NCBI RefSeq assembly: GCF_021249345.1
Contig: NZ_CP089588.1
Span: 1,116,001-1,180,000, forward strand
Direction: 5' to 3'
Length of the DNA: 64,000 bases
Source: Halobacterium wangiae
GTDB lineage: Archaea > Halobacteriota > Halobacteria > Halobacteriales > Halobacteriaceae
Each line of letters opens with the position of its first letter. Positions within the stretch are counted from its first letter, which is position 1. A program made the translations under genes and the position numbers. The notes below the pieces were generated by a model. The model worked only from the letters and a program-made list of their open reading frames with translations. It had not been told where the DNA came from and made no database searches. Positions 50,965 through 60,464 of this stretch are shown one piece after another.

Positions 50965-51378
50965 TCAGAGGTCCGTCTCGACGACGTACCCCCACTGCTC
51001 GTAGTTCTGGTCGTCGTAGAACTCGTGCACTCCGTCCTTGCCGAGTGGCGACGCGAGCGCGACGTACTCGCAGTCACGCTCGCCGGCCCACGACTCCACG
51101 AACGCGAGCATTTCGGCGCCGTGGCCCTCGCCGCGTCGGGGGTCGTCCACCACGAGGTCGAGTAGCCACGCGCCCCGGCGGTGGTGGAGCAGGGACTGCA
51201 CCTGCACGCCCGCGACGGCCACGAGTTCGTCGTCGACGTAGCGGCCGAACAGTCGGTACTCGTCGTCGCCGGTCCACCCGAGGACGTCCTCGGGGTCGCG
51301 GTCGGTCCACAGCTGGCGGAGGAGCGGGACGGCGTCGCGGCGGTCGGCCTCGTCGGTTAGTTCGCGCGTCGTCGCCAT
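50965..51378 (-). CDS. GNAT-family N-acetyltransferase
   Basis: A 137-residue GNAT protein: LVAVAGVQVQSLLHHRRGAWLLDLVVDDPRRGEGHGAEML carries the central beta strand and acetyl-CoA pyrophosphate loop (RRGEGHGAEM), and the end is YVVETDL. The substrate is unknown. It converges with ileS. Confidence 0.9.
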   Translation of the reverse strand: MATTRELTDEADRRDAVPLLRQLWTDRDPEDVLGWTGDDEYRLFGRYVDDELVAVAGVQVQSLLHHRRGAWLLDLVVDDPRRGEGHGAEMLAFVESWAGERDCEYVALASPLGKDGVHEFYDDQNYEQWGYVVETDL

Positions 51379-51418
51379 ACAGGGGCCGCGGGCGCCGGCG
51401 AGAAGAGTGTAGCGGCGT

Positions 51419-52261
51419 CTACTCCAGCGCGTCGGCGACGGCGGGCGCTGCGCTCACTCTCGAGACGGCGCGTTCGAGCGTGTCCGTCCCGTAGACGGCC
51501 TCCGCGCCGGCGTTCGCGAGTTTGAGTCGTGCGTTGCCGGCGAGCAACGGGTGGACGCAGGCGACGTAGACGCGGTTCGGGTCGTCGAGCGCGGCGATGG
51601 CCTCGCTCATCGTGGAGCCGGTGGCGACGATGTCGTCGGTGACGACCACGTCGCGGTCGGAGACGTCGATGTCGCTAGGCGTGACCGTGACGTCGCTGCC
51701 GGAGTGGCGGACCTTCTCGAAGTGGTCCGTGTCGCCGCGGCCGTAGCCGTCTCGGACCGACGCCGCGAGGTCGGTCGCGCCGGCGTCCGGGGCGAGGAAG
51801 ACAGGGTCGACGAGGTCGTCGGGGAGCGGGTCGGCGAGGCGTGGTGCGGCGTCGACCGCTTCGGCCGGGACGTCGAAGAAGTCGAGGACACCCGCCTCGT
51901 GGGGGTTGACGGTGAGCACGCGGTCCGCGCCCGTCGAGATGGCGCGCGCGACGGCGCGGGCGGACACCGGCTGCCCGGCCTCGAACGCCTCGTCCTGTCG
52001 GGCGTAGCCCATGTACGGGAGGACGGTGACGACCTCGCTGGCGCCGGCCTCGCGGGCGGCGTCCTGCAACTGGAGCAGTTCCACGTGCGCATCGCTCGAG
52101 TCCGTCGACGCGACGACGATCGCCCGGTCCTCGACGGGCGGTACGCGGACGATGCGCTCGCCGTCGGGGAACGTCTCGTACTCGACGCGGCCGAGGTCCA
52201 CGCCGAGTTCCGCGGCGAGCGCGGCCGCGAGTTGCTGGGTCGAGGACCCGCTCAGTATCAT
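51419..52261 (-). CDS. prs: Ribose-phosphate pyrophosphokinase (PRPP synthetase)
   Basis: A 280-residue enzyme making PRPP from ribose 5-phosphate and ATP, the precursor for nucleotide and histidine synthesis. Family motifs: FPDGERIVRV near 31-40, MGYARQDEAF, and the PRPP loop VVVTDDIVATGSTM near 206-219. Length fits archaeal Prs. Other PRPP-linked genes lie nearby in the window. Confidence 0.95.
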   Translation of the reverse strand: MILSGSSTQQLAAALAAELGVDLGRVEYETFPDGERIVRVPPVEDRAIVVASTDSSDAHVELLQLQDAAREAGASEVVTVLPYMGYARQDEAFEAGQPVSARAVARAISTGADRVLTVNPHEAGVLDFFDVPAEAVDAAPRLADPLPDDLVDPVFLAPDAGATDLAASVRDGYGRGDTDHFEKVRHSGSDVTVTPSDIDVSDRDVVVTDDIVATGSTMSEAIAALDDPNRVYVACVHPLLAGNARLKLANAGAEAVYGTDTLERAVSRVSAAPAVADALE

Positions 52262-52286
52262 GTGCGAGACGAGTCGAGCCGTCGGC

Positions 52287-53108
52287 TTACGCGTTTCCCT
52301 CGGCGACGACGGCGAGCGCGCGGGCGCCCCGGAGTCCGAGGCTGCGGTGGCGGAAGCCCTCGCCGGCGTCGACCGCGAGCGTCCCCGGTTGCGTGAGGAC
52401 GATGGGCGCCTCGGCGGCGTACGCGACGTCCGCGACCGGCTCCTCGACCGGGAGAGAGACTGCGTCCCAGTCGCCGTCGTCGTGGGCGTAGAGCGTGTCG
52501 GCAGTGGCGGCGTGGGCGCGGCCGAGTTCGCCCGCGCTCGCGGTCACGGGGTCGCTCGCGACGACCCGGAAGTCCCCCGCTTCGGCGTCCATCCAGCCGT
52601 TCCCGAGGTAGTAGAGGCCGCTCGGTGTCGCGGCGTGCGGGACGCCCGCGGCGGCGACGTCCCGCACGTCGTCGAGGCCAGCGGGCGCGATGCCGTCGTC
52701 GGTGAGGCGGTGGACGCCGTCCGCGGCCGCGAGGAGGTCGGCGTCGAGTGCGCGCACGTCCGCGTCCACGCTCCCGATGGTCGACCAGTCGCCGTCGTAG
52801 CGGGCGACGCGGCCGTCCTCGCCGGCGGCGAGCACGCCGTCGTCGTAGCTCGAAACCGCGACCGCCGGGCCGAAGCCGGTCGCCTCGAGGCCGTCCGCGT
52901 CGCCGACCAGCACGTCCTCGTCGGTGGCGGCGGCGACGCCGCGGGCAGTCGTCGCCACGTCGCGGGCCGCACACTGCTCGACGAGGCTGAACTCGCCGAC
53001 CTTGTCACCGGAGACGCGAGCGACGACGACGCCGAGGTCGGCGGCGACGTACGCCTCGACGGTGTCGGACTGGGCAACGTAGACGCGTAACTCTCGGACA
53101 GTCGCCAT
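52287..53108 (-). CDS. Haloarchaeal beta-propeller-like protein (HVO_0234-like)
   Basis: A 273-residue protein starting MATVRELRVYVA, with many short strands and repeated turns (GVVVARVSGDKVGEF, AVSSYDDGVLAAGEDGRVARY, LTDDGIAPAGLDDV) of a WD40/beta-propeller type. The family, seen across haloarchaea, has no known function. It sits 25 bases downstream of prs, in the same direction. Confidence 0.72.
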   Translation of the reverse strand: MATVRELRVYVAQSDTVEAYVAADLGVVVARVSGDKVGEFSLVEQCAARDVATTARGVAAATDEDVLVGDADGLEATGFGPAVAVSSYDDGVLAAGEDGRVARYDGDWSTIGSVDADVRALDADLLAAADGVHRLTDDGIAPAGLDDVRDVAAAGVPHAATPSGLYYLGNGWMDAEAGDFRVVASDPVTASAGELGRAHAATADTLYAHDDGDWDAVSLPVEEPVADVAYAAEAPIVLTQPGTLAVDAGEGFRHRSLGLRGARALAVVAEGNA

Positions 53109-53188
53109 AGGTGAAGGCGGTCGGGCGGTCGGCGAAAGCGTTGCGGTTCTCTCGAAAACACTTTGGGGTGGAAGTCGTAGCCCGACGT

Positions 53189-53617
53189 ATGCGACGACGG
53201 ACGGTGCTCGCTGCTGTGGGTGTGTTCGCCCTCGGCAGCGGCTGTTCGTGGGTCCTCGCCGACGACGCGGTGCGGGTGCGTGTGATGCGTGCCCCCGAGG
53301 ACCGCGTCGAGGACGCAGACGCACACTGCGGCCTCGGGGAGTCGTTCGTCGTGGACCACCCCGTGCTCGAACGCGTCCTCACCTCCGCGAAGACGGCGCC
53401 GGCCGGCGAGTGGGTGACGACCGGCACGAACCGCAAGACTGGCGAGCTCATCGTCTCGGACCTCCGGGAGCACTGCGACGGTGGCGGGGACGTCTACCAC
53501 TACGACGGCGACACGTTCGTGGTGAGCGTCGAGCGCAACGGCGAGTCGATGTTCCCTGACAGGAGTTCGCCCAGTTCGGAAGCGATTAGGGCAGCGCTCC
53601 CCCACAGTTCCCCATGA
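53189..53617 (+). CDS. Secreted lipoprotein
   Basis: A 142-residue protein with N-terminal signal (MRRRTVLAAVGVFALGSGC) and lipobox SGC near residue 19. The mature part is small with three Cys residues, two of which may form a disulfide. ATG 53189 is chosen because the signal begins there. It overlaps the following gene by four bases. Confidence 0.68.
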   Translation: MRRRTVLAAVGVFALGSGCSWVLADDAVRVRVMRAPEDRVEDADAHCGLGESFVVDHPVLERVLTSAKTAPAGEWVTTGTNRKTGELIVSDLREHCDGGGDVYHYDGDTFVVSVERNGESMFPDRSSPSSEAIRAALPHSSP

Positions 53618-54978
53618 AGGTGTTCGGGTCGAGTGGGACGCGGGGCGTGGCCAACGAGGAGCTGACACCCGGGTTCGTCCAGCGCGTCGCCAAAGCCGCG
53701 GGGTCGGTGTGGCGCGCCGACCGCGTCGCCGTCGCCCGCGACACGCGGACGACCGGCCGGATGCTCGAGAACGCCGCGGCCAGCGGGCTCCAGAGCGTCG
53801 GCGCGAACGTCGACCGACTCGGCGTCGTGCCGACGCCGGCCGCACAGGCGTATGGCGAGGCCGAGGCCGTCCCGGTCGTGATGGTGACCGCGAGTCACAA
53901 CCCCGCGGAGTACAACGGCGTGAAACTCGTCGGTTCGGACGGCGTCGAACTCGCCGTGGCTGACCTCGAACGCATCGAGCGGAAGTTCACCACCGAGCAG
54001 TTCGACGACGCGTCCTGGGACGAGGTCGGCGGCGACGTGCGCGTCGAGTCGGCGAAGCGCCGGTACGTCGACCAGCTCCTCGACGCGGTGGACCGCGAGA
54101 CCATCGCGGCCGCCGACCTGACCGTCGCGCTCGACCCCGGCCACGGCGCGGGCTCGCTCACCAGCCCCGAGTTCTATCGGAAGCTCGGCTGCTCCGTGGT
54201 CACCGTCAACGGCCAGCCCGACGGCCACTTCCCCGGCCGGGACCCCGAGCCGGTCCGCGAGAACCTCTCGGACCTCGGGCGCCTCGTCCGGGCGACCGAC
54301 GCGGATGTCGGCATCGCCCACGACGGCGACGCCGACCGCGCCATCTTCTACGACGAACGCGGCGAGTACGTGGAGGGCGACGCGACGCTCGCCGCGCTCG
54401 CGGAGGCCGAACTCGGCGAGGGCGACACCACCGTCTCCGCGGTGAACGTGAGCCAGCGCCTCGTCGACGTCTGCGACCGCACCGGCGCGGACCTCGACCT
54501 GACGCCTATCGGCAGCACCCAGATCATGACCCGTATCCAGGAGCTCCAGGCCGAGGGCGAGTCCGTCCCCGTGGCGGGCGAGGGCAACGGCGGCATCATC
54601 TTCCCGAACTACCGCCTGACCCGCGACGGCGCGTACACCGGCGCGCGGTTCCTCGAACTGCTCGCCGACCGACCGGCCAGCGAGGTCGTCGCGCCGTACG
54701 ACGACTACGCCAACGTCCGCATCAACGTCCACTACGAGGACGACGCCCAGCGCGAGGCGCTGCTCGACGCCGCCGAGCAGACCGCCCTGGGCGCCGACGC
54801 CGACCGCACCACCATCGACGGCTACCGCCTCGACTACGGCGACTCGTGGGTGCTCGTGCGGCCCTCGGGCACGGAGCCGGTGGTACGCATCTACGCGGAG
54901 GCTGGCAGCGAGGAGCGCGCCGACGAACTGGCCAGCGAGTTCGCGACCGCGCTCCGCGCCGCGAAAGCTGGCCTCTGA
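53614..54978 (+). CDS. Phosphohexomutase (phosphoglucosamine/phosphomannomutase family)
   Basis: A 454-residue enzyme with the catalytic Ser loop TASHNPAEYNGVKL near 90-103, the metal loop DGDADR near 236-241, the sugar loop GEGNGGI and the phosphate loop RPSGTEP near the C-terminus. It interconverts hexose 1- and 6-phosphates for glycan synthesis. Exact sugar cannot be told. The start follows the lipoprotein stop (ATGA). Confidence 0.93.
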   Translation: MKVFGSSGTRGVANEELTPGFVQRVAKAAGSVWRADRVAVARDTRTTGRMLENAAASGLQSVGANVDRLGVVPTPAAQAYGEAEAVPVVMVTASHNPAEYNGVKLVGSDGVELAVADLERIERKFTTEQFDDASWDEVGGDVRVESAKRRYVDQLLDAVDRETIAAADLTVALDPGHGAGSLTSPEFYRKLGCSVVTVNGQPDGHFPGRDPEPVRENLSDLGRLVRATDADVGIAHDGDADRAIFYDERGEYVEGDATLAALAEAELGEGDTTVSAVNVSQRLVDVCDRTGADLDLTPIGSTQIMTRIQELQAEGESVPVAGEGNGGIIFPNYRLTRDGAYTGARFLELLADRPASEVVAPYDDYANVRINVHYEDDAQREALLDAAEQTALGADADRTTIDGYRLDYGDSWVLVRPSGTEPVVRIYAEAGSEERADELASEFATALRAAKAGL

Positions 54979-54994
54979 GCGCCGCTCCGCTCAG

Positions 54995-56116
54995 TCAGTA
55001 CGTCTCGAGGGCCTCGCGGAGTTCCCGCTCGGCCTCGCGTGCGGCTTCGAGGTCGTCCTCGACGCCCGCGGCGATCTCCTCCTTCTCGGCTGGCGTGAGT
55101 TCGTGTTCGGCGACCGCGGCGGTCCGCAGGCGCTCGTAGTCGTCGTCGCGGACCCGGGCGCGGACCGCGTGGAGCGCGGCGACGACGTCCTCGTCGGCGA
55201 TCCGCGCGACGACCGACACGAGTTCGTCGAGGCGGTAGCGGAGTTCGTCGGCGGGCGCGGGCGGCCAGCCGACGGTCAGCGGCTCCGCGGAGAGGCGGTC
55301 GAGGTACGTCCGGTTGCCGCCGACGACGCGCTTCAGTTCCCGTGGCTGGGCGACGTAGTGGTCGAGTTTCGACGGCGAGTAGTCGGCGTACTCCAGCAAC
55401 TGCGAGAGCGGTTCGGCGCCCGCCTCGCGGTCCGCGACGAACGCGGCGAGGTCCTCGGGCACCGGCTCGAAGTCGACGAGCGAGTACGAGGCCGCCGTCG
55501 CGACGAAGTCGAGGACGTTTCGAGCGGGCGCCTCGGCACGGAGTTCGCGGAACGCCTCGCGGACCGCCTCGTCGTACGTCTCGATCGGGTCCCGGAGCTC
55601 CTCGACCGGCGCGTCGAGGTCCGCCGCCCCGAGTCGCTCGAGGCGTTCGAGTCGCTCGACCTCCGTGGCGTGCTCGTCGGCGCGCTCCGCGACCGCCTTG
55701 CGGGCCTTCGCGTACCGGTCCCGGGCGTCCGCGAGGTGGTCGAGGCGGCCGACGAGGTCGCGGGCGTCCGCGAGTCGCTCCCGGGCCTCCGCGAAGTCGG
55801 CCTCGGAGAGGCGCTTCTTCTTGAACAGTTCGAGGAGTGACTCGAAGACGTCGTACTCCGGGAGGTCCTCGTCCAGTTCCTCGACGTAGTCGACGACGTC
55901 CTCCTGGAAGGCGAGGTAGGACTGGAAGTCTCCGGTGCCCGTCGCCGACTCCTCGTACTGGTCGAACAGGCGGTCGAGTTCGTCGAGCGCCGCGCGGAGG
56001 GCCTTCAGGCGGGACTCGCGGACGTCCGCGACCGCCTCGGCGGCGTCCTCGCGGGACTGGCGCGCGCGACGGAGGTCGGCGACGAGGCCGTCGGGTGCGG
56101 CCTGCGCGTCTGGCAT
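54995..56116 (-). CDS. Haloarchaeal coiled-coil protein (DUF7118-like)
   Basis: A 373-residue acidic protein of almost pure helix, with long coiled coil (about 15-165 and 330-373) and a central region rich in Tyr and Val. Similar proteins occur across haloarchaea without known function. No signal peptide or membrane helix. Confidence 0.7.
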   Translation of the reverse strand: MPDAQAAPDGLVADLRRARQSREDAAEAVADVRESRLKALRAALDELDRLFDQYEESATGTGDFQSYLAFQEDVVDYVEELDEDLPEYDVFESLLELFKKKRLSEADFAEARERLADARDLVGRLDHLADARDRYAKARKAVAERADEHATEVERLERLERLGAADLDAPVEELRDPIETYDEAVREAFRELRAEAPARNVLDFVATAASYSLVDFEPVPEDLAAFVADREAGAEPLSQLLEYADYSPSKLDHYVAQPRELKRVVGGNRTYLDRLSAEPLTVGWPPAPADELRYRLDELVSVVARIADEDVVAALHAVRARVRDDDYERLRTAAVAEHELTPAEKEEIAAGVEDDLEAAREAERELREALETY

Positions 56117-56208
56117 ACCTGGAACGTGTGCGCTCTCGCAGATAGGCTTTCTGTCGCCGGGGTTTGGATGGTGGGATGGGTCCGTAACTGGCCCTCACTC
56201 CGGGAACA

Positions 56209-56321
56209 CCCAGAAAGCCCCAGTCAGCTACGGGAAGCACGGCGCTGCTAGCACCGCAGGGAGCGGAGCGAGTGCAGCGCGCAGCGAGCCGTGGGAGTGC
56301 AGCCACCTGGGGCTTTCTGGG
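56209..56321. repeat. 15-base perfect inverted repeat around 83 bases
   Basis: CCCAGAAAGCCCCAG (56209-56223) and CTGGGGCTTTCTGGG (56307-56321) are exact inverted copies. The interior carries GAGCGGAGCGA, the same loop sequence seen in the hairpins at 6061-6165. The block lies in the gap between the coiled-coil gene and hisI and could be a small mobile repeat or a long hairpin. Confidence 0.6.
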
Positions 56322-56371
56322 CGTCAGCGAAAGCGGAGACGGATCCCTCTACACCAGGAACAACAGAGAAT

Positions 56372-56734
56372 TCAGTACACGTCGTCGGGGTCGAACACCT
56401 TCTCGCCCACGACGTCGCCGTCGAGCGTGCGGTAGAAACACGACTCGTACCCAGTGTGGCAGGCGCCAACGGACTGCTCGACGACGTACAGCAGTGCGTC
56501 GCCGTCGCAGTCCACGCGGATCTCCTGGATCTCCTGGGTGTTGCCGCTGGTCGCGCCCTTCTCCCACAGTTCCTCGCGGGAGCGCGAGTAGTAGTGCGCC
56601 CGGCCGGTCTCGGCGGTGCGCTCGACGGCCTCGCGGTCGGCGTACGCGAGCATCACCACCTCGCCGTCGGTGTCCTGGGCGACGACGGGGACGAGGCCGT
56701 CGTCGCCAAAGTCGAGTTCGACGTCGAAGTCCAT
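56372..56734 (-). CDS. hisI: Phosphoribosyl-AMP cyclohydrolase
   Basis: A 120-residue enzyme of histidine synthesis, opening the purine ring of PR-AMP. Zinc and magnesium ligands are in the family pattern: [22 protein letters not shown]. Length is typical for a stand-alone HisI. It lies apart from hisA and hisB, which are elsewhere in the window. Confidence 0.95.
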   Translation of the reverse strand: MDFDVELDFGDDGLVPVVAQDTDGEVVMLAYADREAVERTAETGRAHYYSRSREELWEKGATSGNTQEIQEIRVDCDGDALLYVVEQSVGACHTGYESCFYRTLDGDVVGEKVFDPDDVY

Positions 56735-56779
56735 ACCGGAGGAGCGGGCCGCGAGCGGTTAGTCGTTGCGCGTCGCGGG

Positions 56780-57712
56780 TCAGACGAAGCCGGTCGCCTC
56801 CAGCGCGTACTGGAGGACGTCGCCGCCCGTCAGCGCGACCAGCAGGCCGACGAACAGCGGCACGATGAACGGCACACCCGGGGTGACCCAGACGTCGTCC
56901 TGCTCGGTGACGATGTCGAGGCCCTCGCGGAGCTGGGCGGGCGTGGTGCCGTACGCGCTACTGTCGATGTCCTCGAGGAAGGCCGCCGCACCCCAGGGGT
57001 CGCCGCTGCCGTCCGTCGCAACGGCGCCGTCCGTCGGGTCGTTGGCCTCCGCGGGGAGCGTGTCGGGGTCACGGAGCGCGGTGTCCGCGCGGAGCTCGTC
57101 GAGGGTGACGCCGCGCCACCGGAGGTACATCCGGAGGGCGTCGAGGTCGAGGCCCGAGCGGGTGAACCCGGACTCGCCCTCGAGGAGACTGCCGTGGGTG
57201 TCGGTCAGTCGCCCGACGGGGAGGCGGCGACCGACGAACATCACGTAGGAGAACTCGCCGGCGAGCGCGTTCCGAGCACCGAGGAACACCGGGTACGTCA
57301 GCCCGATGAGCACCGCGTTCGTGAGCACTGTCATCGAGAACACGCCGAGCACCGTCTGGACGGCCGGGAGTGCGTGGCCCGCCACCTCGTAGTGTGGGTA
57401 GGTCGGCATGAGGACGGCCAGCACCATGAGCGCGCGAGCGTCGGCGCCACCGAACCCGCCGACGTACCAGAACGCGTACGCCAGCGGGACGATGAACAGC
57501 AGGCTGAACGCGACCTGGACCGCGAACCACCGGAAGCCGTTGGGCGTGCCGAGCGCCACCAGGCCCTCCCAGAGCAGGAGCACGGCGCCGAGCACGACGA
57601 ACGGGGGCCAGAGGTCGTTCGTGACGCGGCGCGTGTGCCAGTCGCGAATCGCCGCCCAGCCGAGTGCGGGCACGACGAGTAGCCGCAGCAGGTCGGGTAT
57701 CGAGGCGTCCAC
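56780..57712 (-). CDS. Prepilin/preflagellin peptidase (A24 family)
   Basis: A 310-residue membrane protease that removes the leader of type IV pilins or archaellins. The catalytic Asp motif is GGFGGADARAL (near 88-98), and an N-terminal Asp (D24 in RDWHTR) is the partner. Hydrophobic helices fill the N-terminal 180 residues. An acidic loop follows and a final helix ends it. Confidence 0.88.
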   Translation of the reverse strand: MDASIPDLLRLLVVPALGWAAIRDWHTRRVTNDLWPPFVVLGAVLLLWEGLVALGTPNGFRWFAVQVAFSLLFIVPLAYAFWYVGGFGGADARALMVLAVLMPTYPHYEVAGHALPAVQTVLGVFSMTVLTNAVLIGLTYPVFLGARNALAGEFSYVMFVGRRLPVGRLTDTHGSLLEGESGFTRSGLDLDALRMYLRWRGVTLDELRADTALRDPDTLPAEANDPTDGAVATDGSGDPWGAAAFLEDIDSSAYGTTPAQLREGLDIVTEQDDVWVTPGVPFIVPLFVGLLVALTGGDVLQYALEATGFV

Positions 57713-57828
57713 TACCGGGTGTCGGGGACGCCGTTCGCTTAGGTGTTACCCTTGAGACTCAGTGCCAGGGGCGCGTCGCGTCGCTCCCGGCGCGTGGGCG
57801 CCACCCGGGACGTCTGCGCGGGCCGCCG

Positions 57829-58464
57829 TTACTCGTCGCCGGACCGCTCGTCGTCGAGGTACGTCATCGCCTCCTCGTCGGAGACCTGTCCGAAGTCCTC
57901 GTAGAACTGCCCGACCGCACTGAAGTGGGGCGGGCTCTCGACGGCCACGACCTCGTCTGCGACGACCCAGAGGTCCTCGAGGATGGACGGCGAGCCGACG
58001 GGTACAGCCAGCGTCACGCGTTCTGCGCCCATGTCGGCGACCTGCTGGAGGCAGGCTCTGACGGTCGCGCCGGTGGCGATCCCGTCGTCGACGATGACGA
58101 CTCGCTTCTCCGCGAGGTCCGGTGGTCCCCGGCCGCCCCGGTACTTCTCGACCTTCTCGCGGGCGTTCTCGATCTCGCGCTCGCGGTCGACGTACTCCGA
58201 CGGGACGCCCAGTCGCTCGATAACGTCCTCGTTCAGCCAGCTACTGCCGTCGCCGGTGGCGGCGCCGATCGCCAGCTCCGGGTTGTCCGGGGCGCCGATC
58301 TTCGACGCGACGACGACGTCAAGGCGCGCACCGAGGTAGTCCGCAACTGGGCGTGCGACGGGGAGGCCACCGCGGGGAATCGCGAGGACGACGTCGCCCT
58401 CCACGTCCTCCCGGTCGAGGAGGTCGACGAGCTGTCGGCCGGCGTCCGCTCGGTCTCTGAACAC
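57829..58464 (-). CDS. PRPP-type phosphoribosyltransferase
   Basis: A 211-residue PRTase with the PRPP-binding motif VVIVDDGIATGAT near 119-131 and a start LAIPRGGLPVARPVADYL. Base substrate is unknown (similar proteins occur as uncharacterised PRTases). Divergent gap to ferredoxin. Confidence 0.9.
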   Translation of the reverse strand: MFRDRADAGRQLVDLLDREDVEGDVVLAIPRGGLPVARPVADYLGARLDVVVASKIGAPDNPELAIGAATGDGSSWLNEDVIERLGVPSEYVDREREIENAREKVEKYRGGRGPPDLAEKRVVIVDDGIATGATVRACLQQVADMGAERVTLAVPVGSPSILEDLWVVADEVVAVESPPHFSAVGQFYEDFGQVSDEEAMTYLDDERSGDE

Positions 58465-58642
58465 GGTGTGAACACCGCCCGAGGGTACGCGTCCCAGTCA
58501 CTAGGCGTTGGCGCCAAATCGGGGACGACGAAGGAGAGAGCGACAGCCCCGGAACGGCAGCGGGCGTTCGACAGCCCGGTTGACTGCGGGAGTGCAGCCG
58601 TCTCGTCGAACCGGGGCGATTCGGTAGCTGGGTGTGCGTCGT

Positions 58643-59032
58643 TCAGATGACGCGGTTCTGGAGGTAATCGAGGTGCTTGGCGTTGTAGACGATCTTGACC
58701 TCGTCGGTCTGCGCCGAGCCGATGCAGGTGAGGCGGACGTTCTTCTCCTCGACCTCCTCGTCGGAGAGGATCTGCTGCATGTCCATGTCGATCTCGCCGT
58801 CGAAGACGATGGCCGCGCAGTTCGCACACGCGCCGGCGCGGCACGAGAAGGGCCAGTCGTAGCCCTGCGCCTCGGCGGCCTCGAGGATGTACTCGCCCTC
58901 TGCGACGTCGAGGGAGCCGTAGTCCTCGTCGTCGAGGCCCGCGTCGGCAGCCTTCTCGAAGAGGTCGTCGTCGTCCATGTCCCAGCCCTGGTCGTCCAGC
59001 GTCTCGTAGTTCAGGTATTCAACCGTCGGCAT
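58643..59032 (-). CDS. [2Fe-2S] ferredoxin
   Basis: A 129-residue plant-type ferredoxin with cluster ligands CRAGACANC and a distal LTCIG, and an acidic N-terminal insertion typical of halophilic ferredoxins ([17 protein letters not shown]). It carries electrons for 2-oxoacid oxidoreductases in haloarchaea. Confidence 0.95.
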   Translation of the reverse strand: MPTVEYLNYETLDDQGWDMDDDDLFEKAADAGLDDEDYGSLDVAEGEYILEAAEAQGYDWPFSCRAGACANCAAIVFDGEIDMDMQQILSDEEVEEKNVRLTCIGSAQTDEVKIVYNAKHLDYLQNRVI

Positions 59033-59175
59033 CGTCCGTGGGTTCGAGGCCCGCAGTCATAGTAGTTTTCGTTCGAAGCGACGGGTTGGTGCGGCGCTAC
59101 GGCACGTTCGTGGCCGCGAGCGGGGTTCAACGCCGGGCCGCGAGGCTTTTGGTCGGGAAGGCGAAAGCGGGCCCC

Positions 59176-59901
59176 ATGACCTTCGACGCCTTCGAGGTGG
59201 TGCCGGCGGTAGACGTCCAGGACGGGGAAGTCGTCCAGCTCGTAGCCGGCGAACGCGGGACCGGCCGGCAGTACGGCGACCCGGTCGAGGCCGCCACGCG
59301 GTGGGTCGAGGCGGGCGCCGAGACGCTCCACCTCGTCGACCTCGACGGCGCCTTCGAGGGCGCACGAGCGAACGCCGACGCTATCGGGCGCATCCTCGAC
59401 GCGACCGACGTCGGCGTGCAGGTCGGCGGCGGCATCCGTACCGTCGAGGACGCCACGGACCTCCTGGAGCGCGGCGTCGACCGCGTCATCCTCGGCACCG
59501 CCGCCGTCGAGACCCCCGAGATCGTCGGCGAGATCAGCGCCGAGCACCCGGGCAGCGTGGTGGTGAGTCTCGACGCGAAGGACGGCGAGGTGGTCGTCGA
59601 GGGGTGGACGGAGGGCACGGGCCTCGACCCCGTCGAAGCGGCGGGTCGCTACGCCGACCTCGGCGCGGGCGCCATCCTGTTCACGAACGTCGACGTCGAG
59701 GGCCAGCAGACGGGCGTCCGGACCGAACCCGTCCGCGAACTCGCAGCGAGCGTCGACATTCCTATCATCGCCAGCGGCGGCGTCGCGGACGTCGAGGACG
59801 TCGTCGAACTCAGAGACGCGGGCGCCGCGGCTGTCGTCGTCGGTACCGCGCTGTACGAGGGGAACTTCACGCTCGAAGAAGCGCAGCAGGCAGTGGCGTG
59901 A
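59176..59901 (+). CDS. hisA: Phosphoribosylformimino-AICAR ribotide isomerase
   Basis: A 241-residue TIM-barrel enzyme of histidine synthesis (ProFAR isomerase). Catalytic Asp is in PAVDVQDGEVVQL, and the phosphate loops are VGGGIRT and SGGVAD. ATG 59176 is chosen at the conserved start MTFDAFEVVPA. Confidence 0.95.
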   Translation: MTFDAFEVVPAVDVQDGEVVQLVAGERGTGRQYGDPVEAATRWVEAGAETLHLVDLDGAFEGARANADAIGRILDATDVGVQVGGGIRTVEDATDLLERGVDRVILGTAAVETPEIVGEISAEHPGSVVVSLDAKDGEVVVEGWTEGTGLDPVEAAGRYADLGAGAILFTNVDVEGQQTGVRTEPVRELAASVDIPIIASGGVADVEDVVELRDAGAAAVVVGTALYEGNFTLEEAQQAVA

Positions 59902-59911
59902 GACCGAGCAG

Positions 59912-60280
59912 TTAACAGTCCGCGACCGCGTCGATTATCGCCTCGAGTTCCTCGCCGCCCAGGTACTGGACCGTGTTCTCCCGCGCGTCGTAGTCGACCA
60001 CGCCGGCCGCGTCGAGTCGCGGGAGCGCCGAGTGGTGGAGGTGGACTCGAACGTCGTCCTCGTCGTTCGGGCACTGCTGGCGGACCCGTTTCGAGAGTTC
60101 CCGCAGTGACGCCTCGTCGCCGGGCGACGCCCGCAGGTAGGACAGCACCGTGCGCCGGCGGTAGTCGGCGAGGAGTGTGAGCAGTTCGTCTTTCGTCTCG
60201 GGGTCGTGGGGGCGTTGTTGTTCCAATGTCGTGATAGAATCGATGGGTTGCTCGTCTTCCCTTGCGTGCCCTGTCCGCAC
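59912..60280 (-). CDS. Winged-helix (DUF7344-type) regulator
   Basis: A 122-residue wHTH protein: TLLADYRRRTVLSYLRASPGDEASLRELSKRV then DVRVHLHHSALPRLDAAGVVDYDARENTVQYLG, the form of haloarchaeal DUF7344 transcription regulators. It is convergent with hisA, the target unknown. Confidence 0.8.
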   Translation of the reverse strand: MRTGHAREDEQPIDSITTLEQQRPHDPETKDELLTLLADYRRRTVLSYLRASPGDEASLRELSKRVRQQCPNDEDDVRVHLHHSALPRLDAAGVVDYDARENTVQYLGGEELEAIIDAVADC

Positions 60281-60464
60281 CGGTAACGTATCGTCTGACT
60301 GCTGTCAGACACTTAAAAATACTCCCTGATACAACGTGTCGGTGCCCGCCGGCCGGCCGCGACCCATGAGCTATGGCGGCCCGGTGGTCCGAGCGGGCGG
60401 CGACGGGCGGCATGGGTTGTACAGCTAGCGGAACGACCTTGTGGGAGCACGAGAACAACGAGTC

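Noticed and set aside
54891-56306. 471-codon minus-strand Arg/Pro/Gly-rich frame
   Set aside because: Frame shadow of the coiled-coil protein at 54995-56116; composition is that of a GC-rich shadow.
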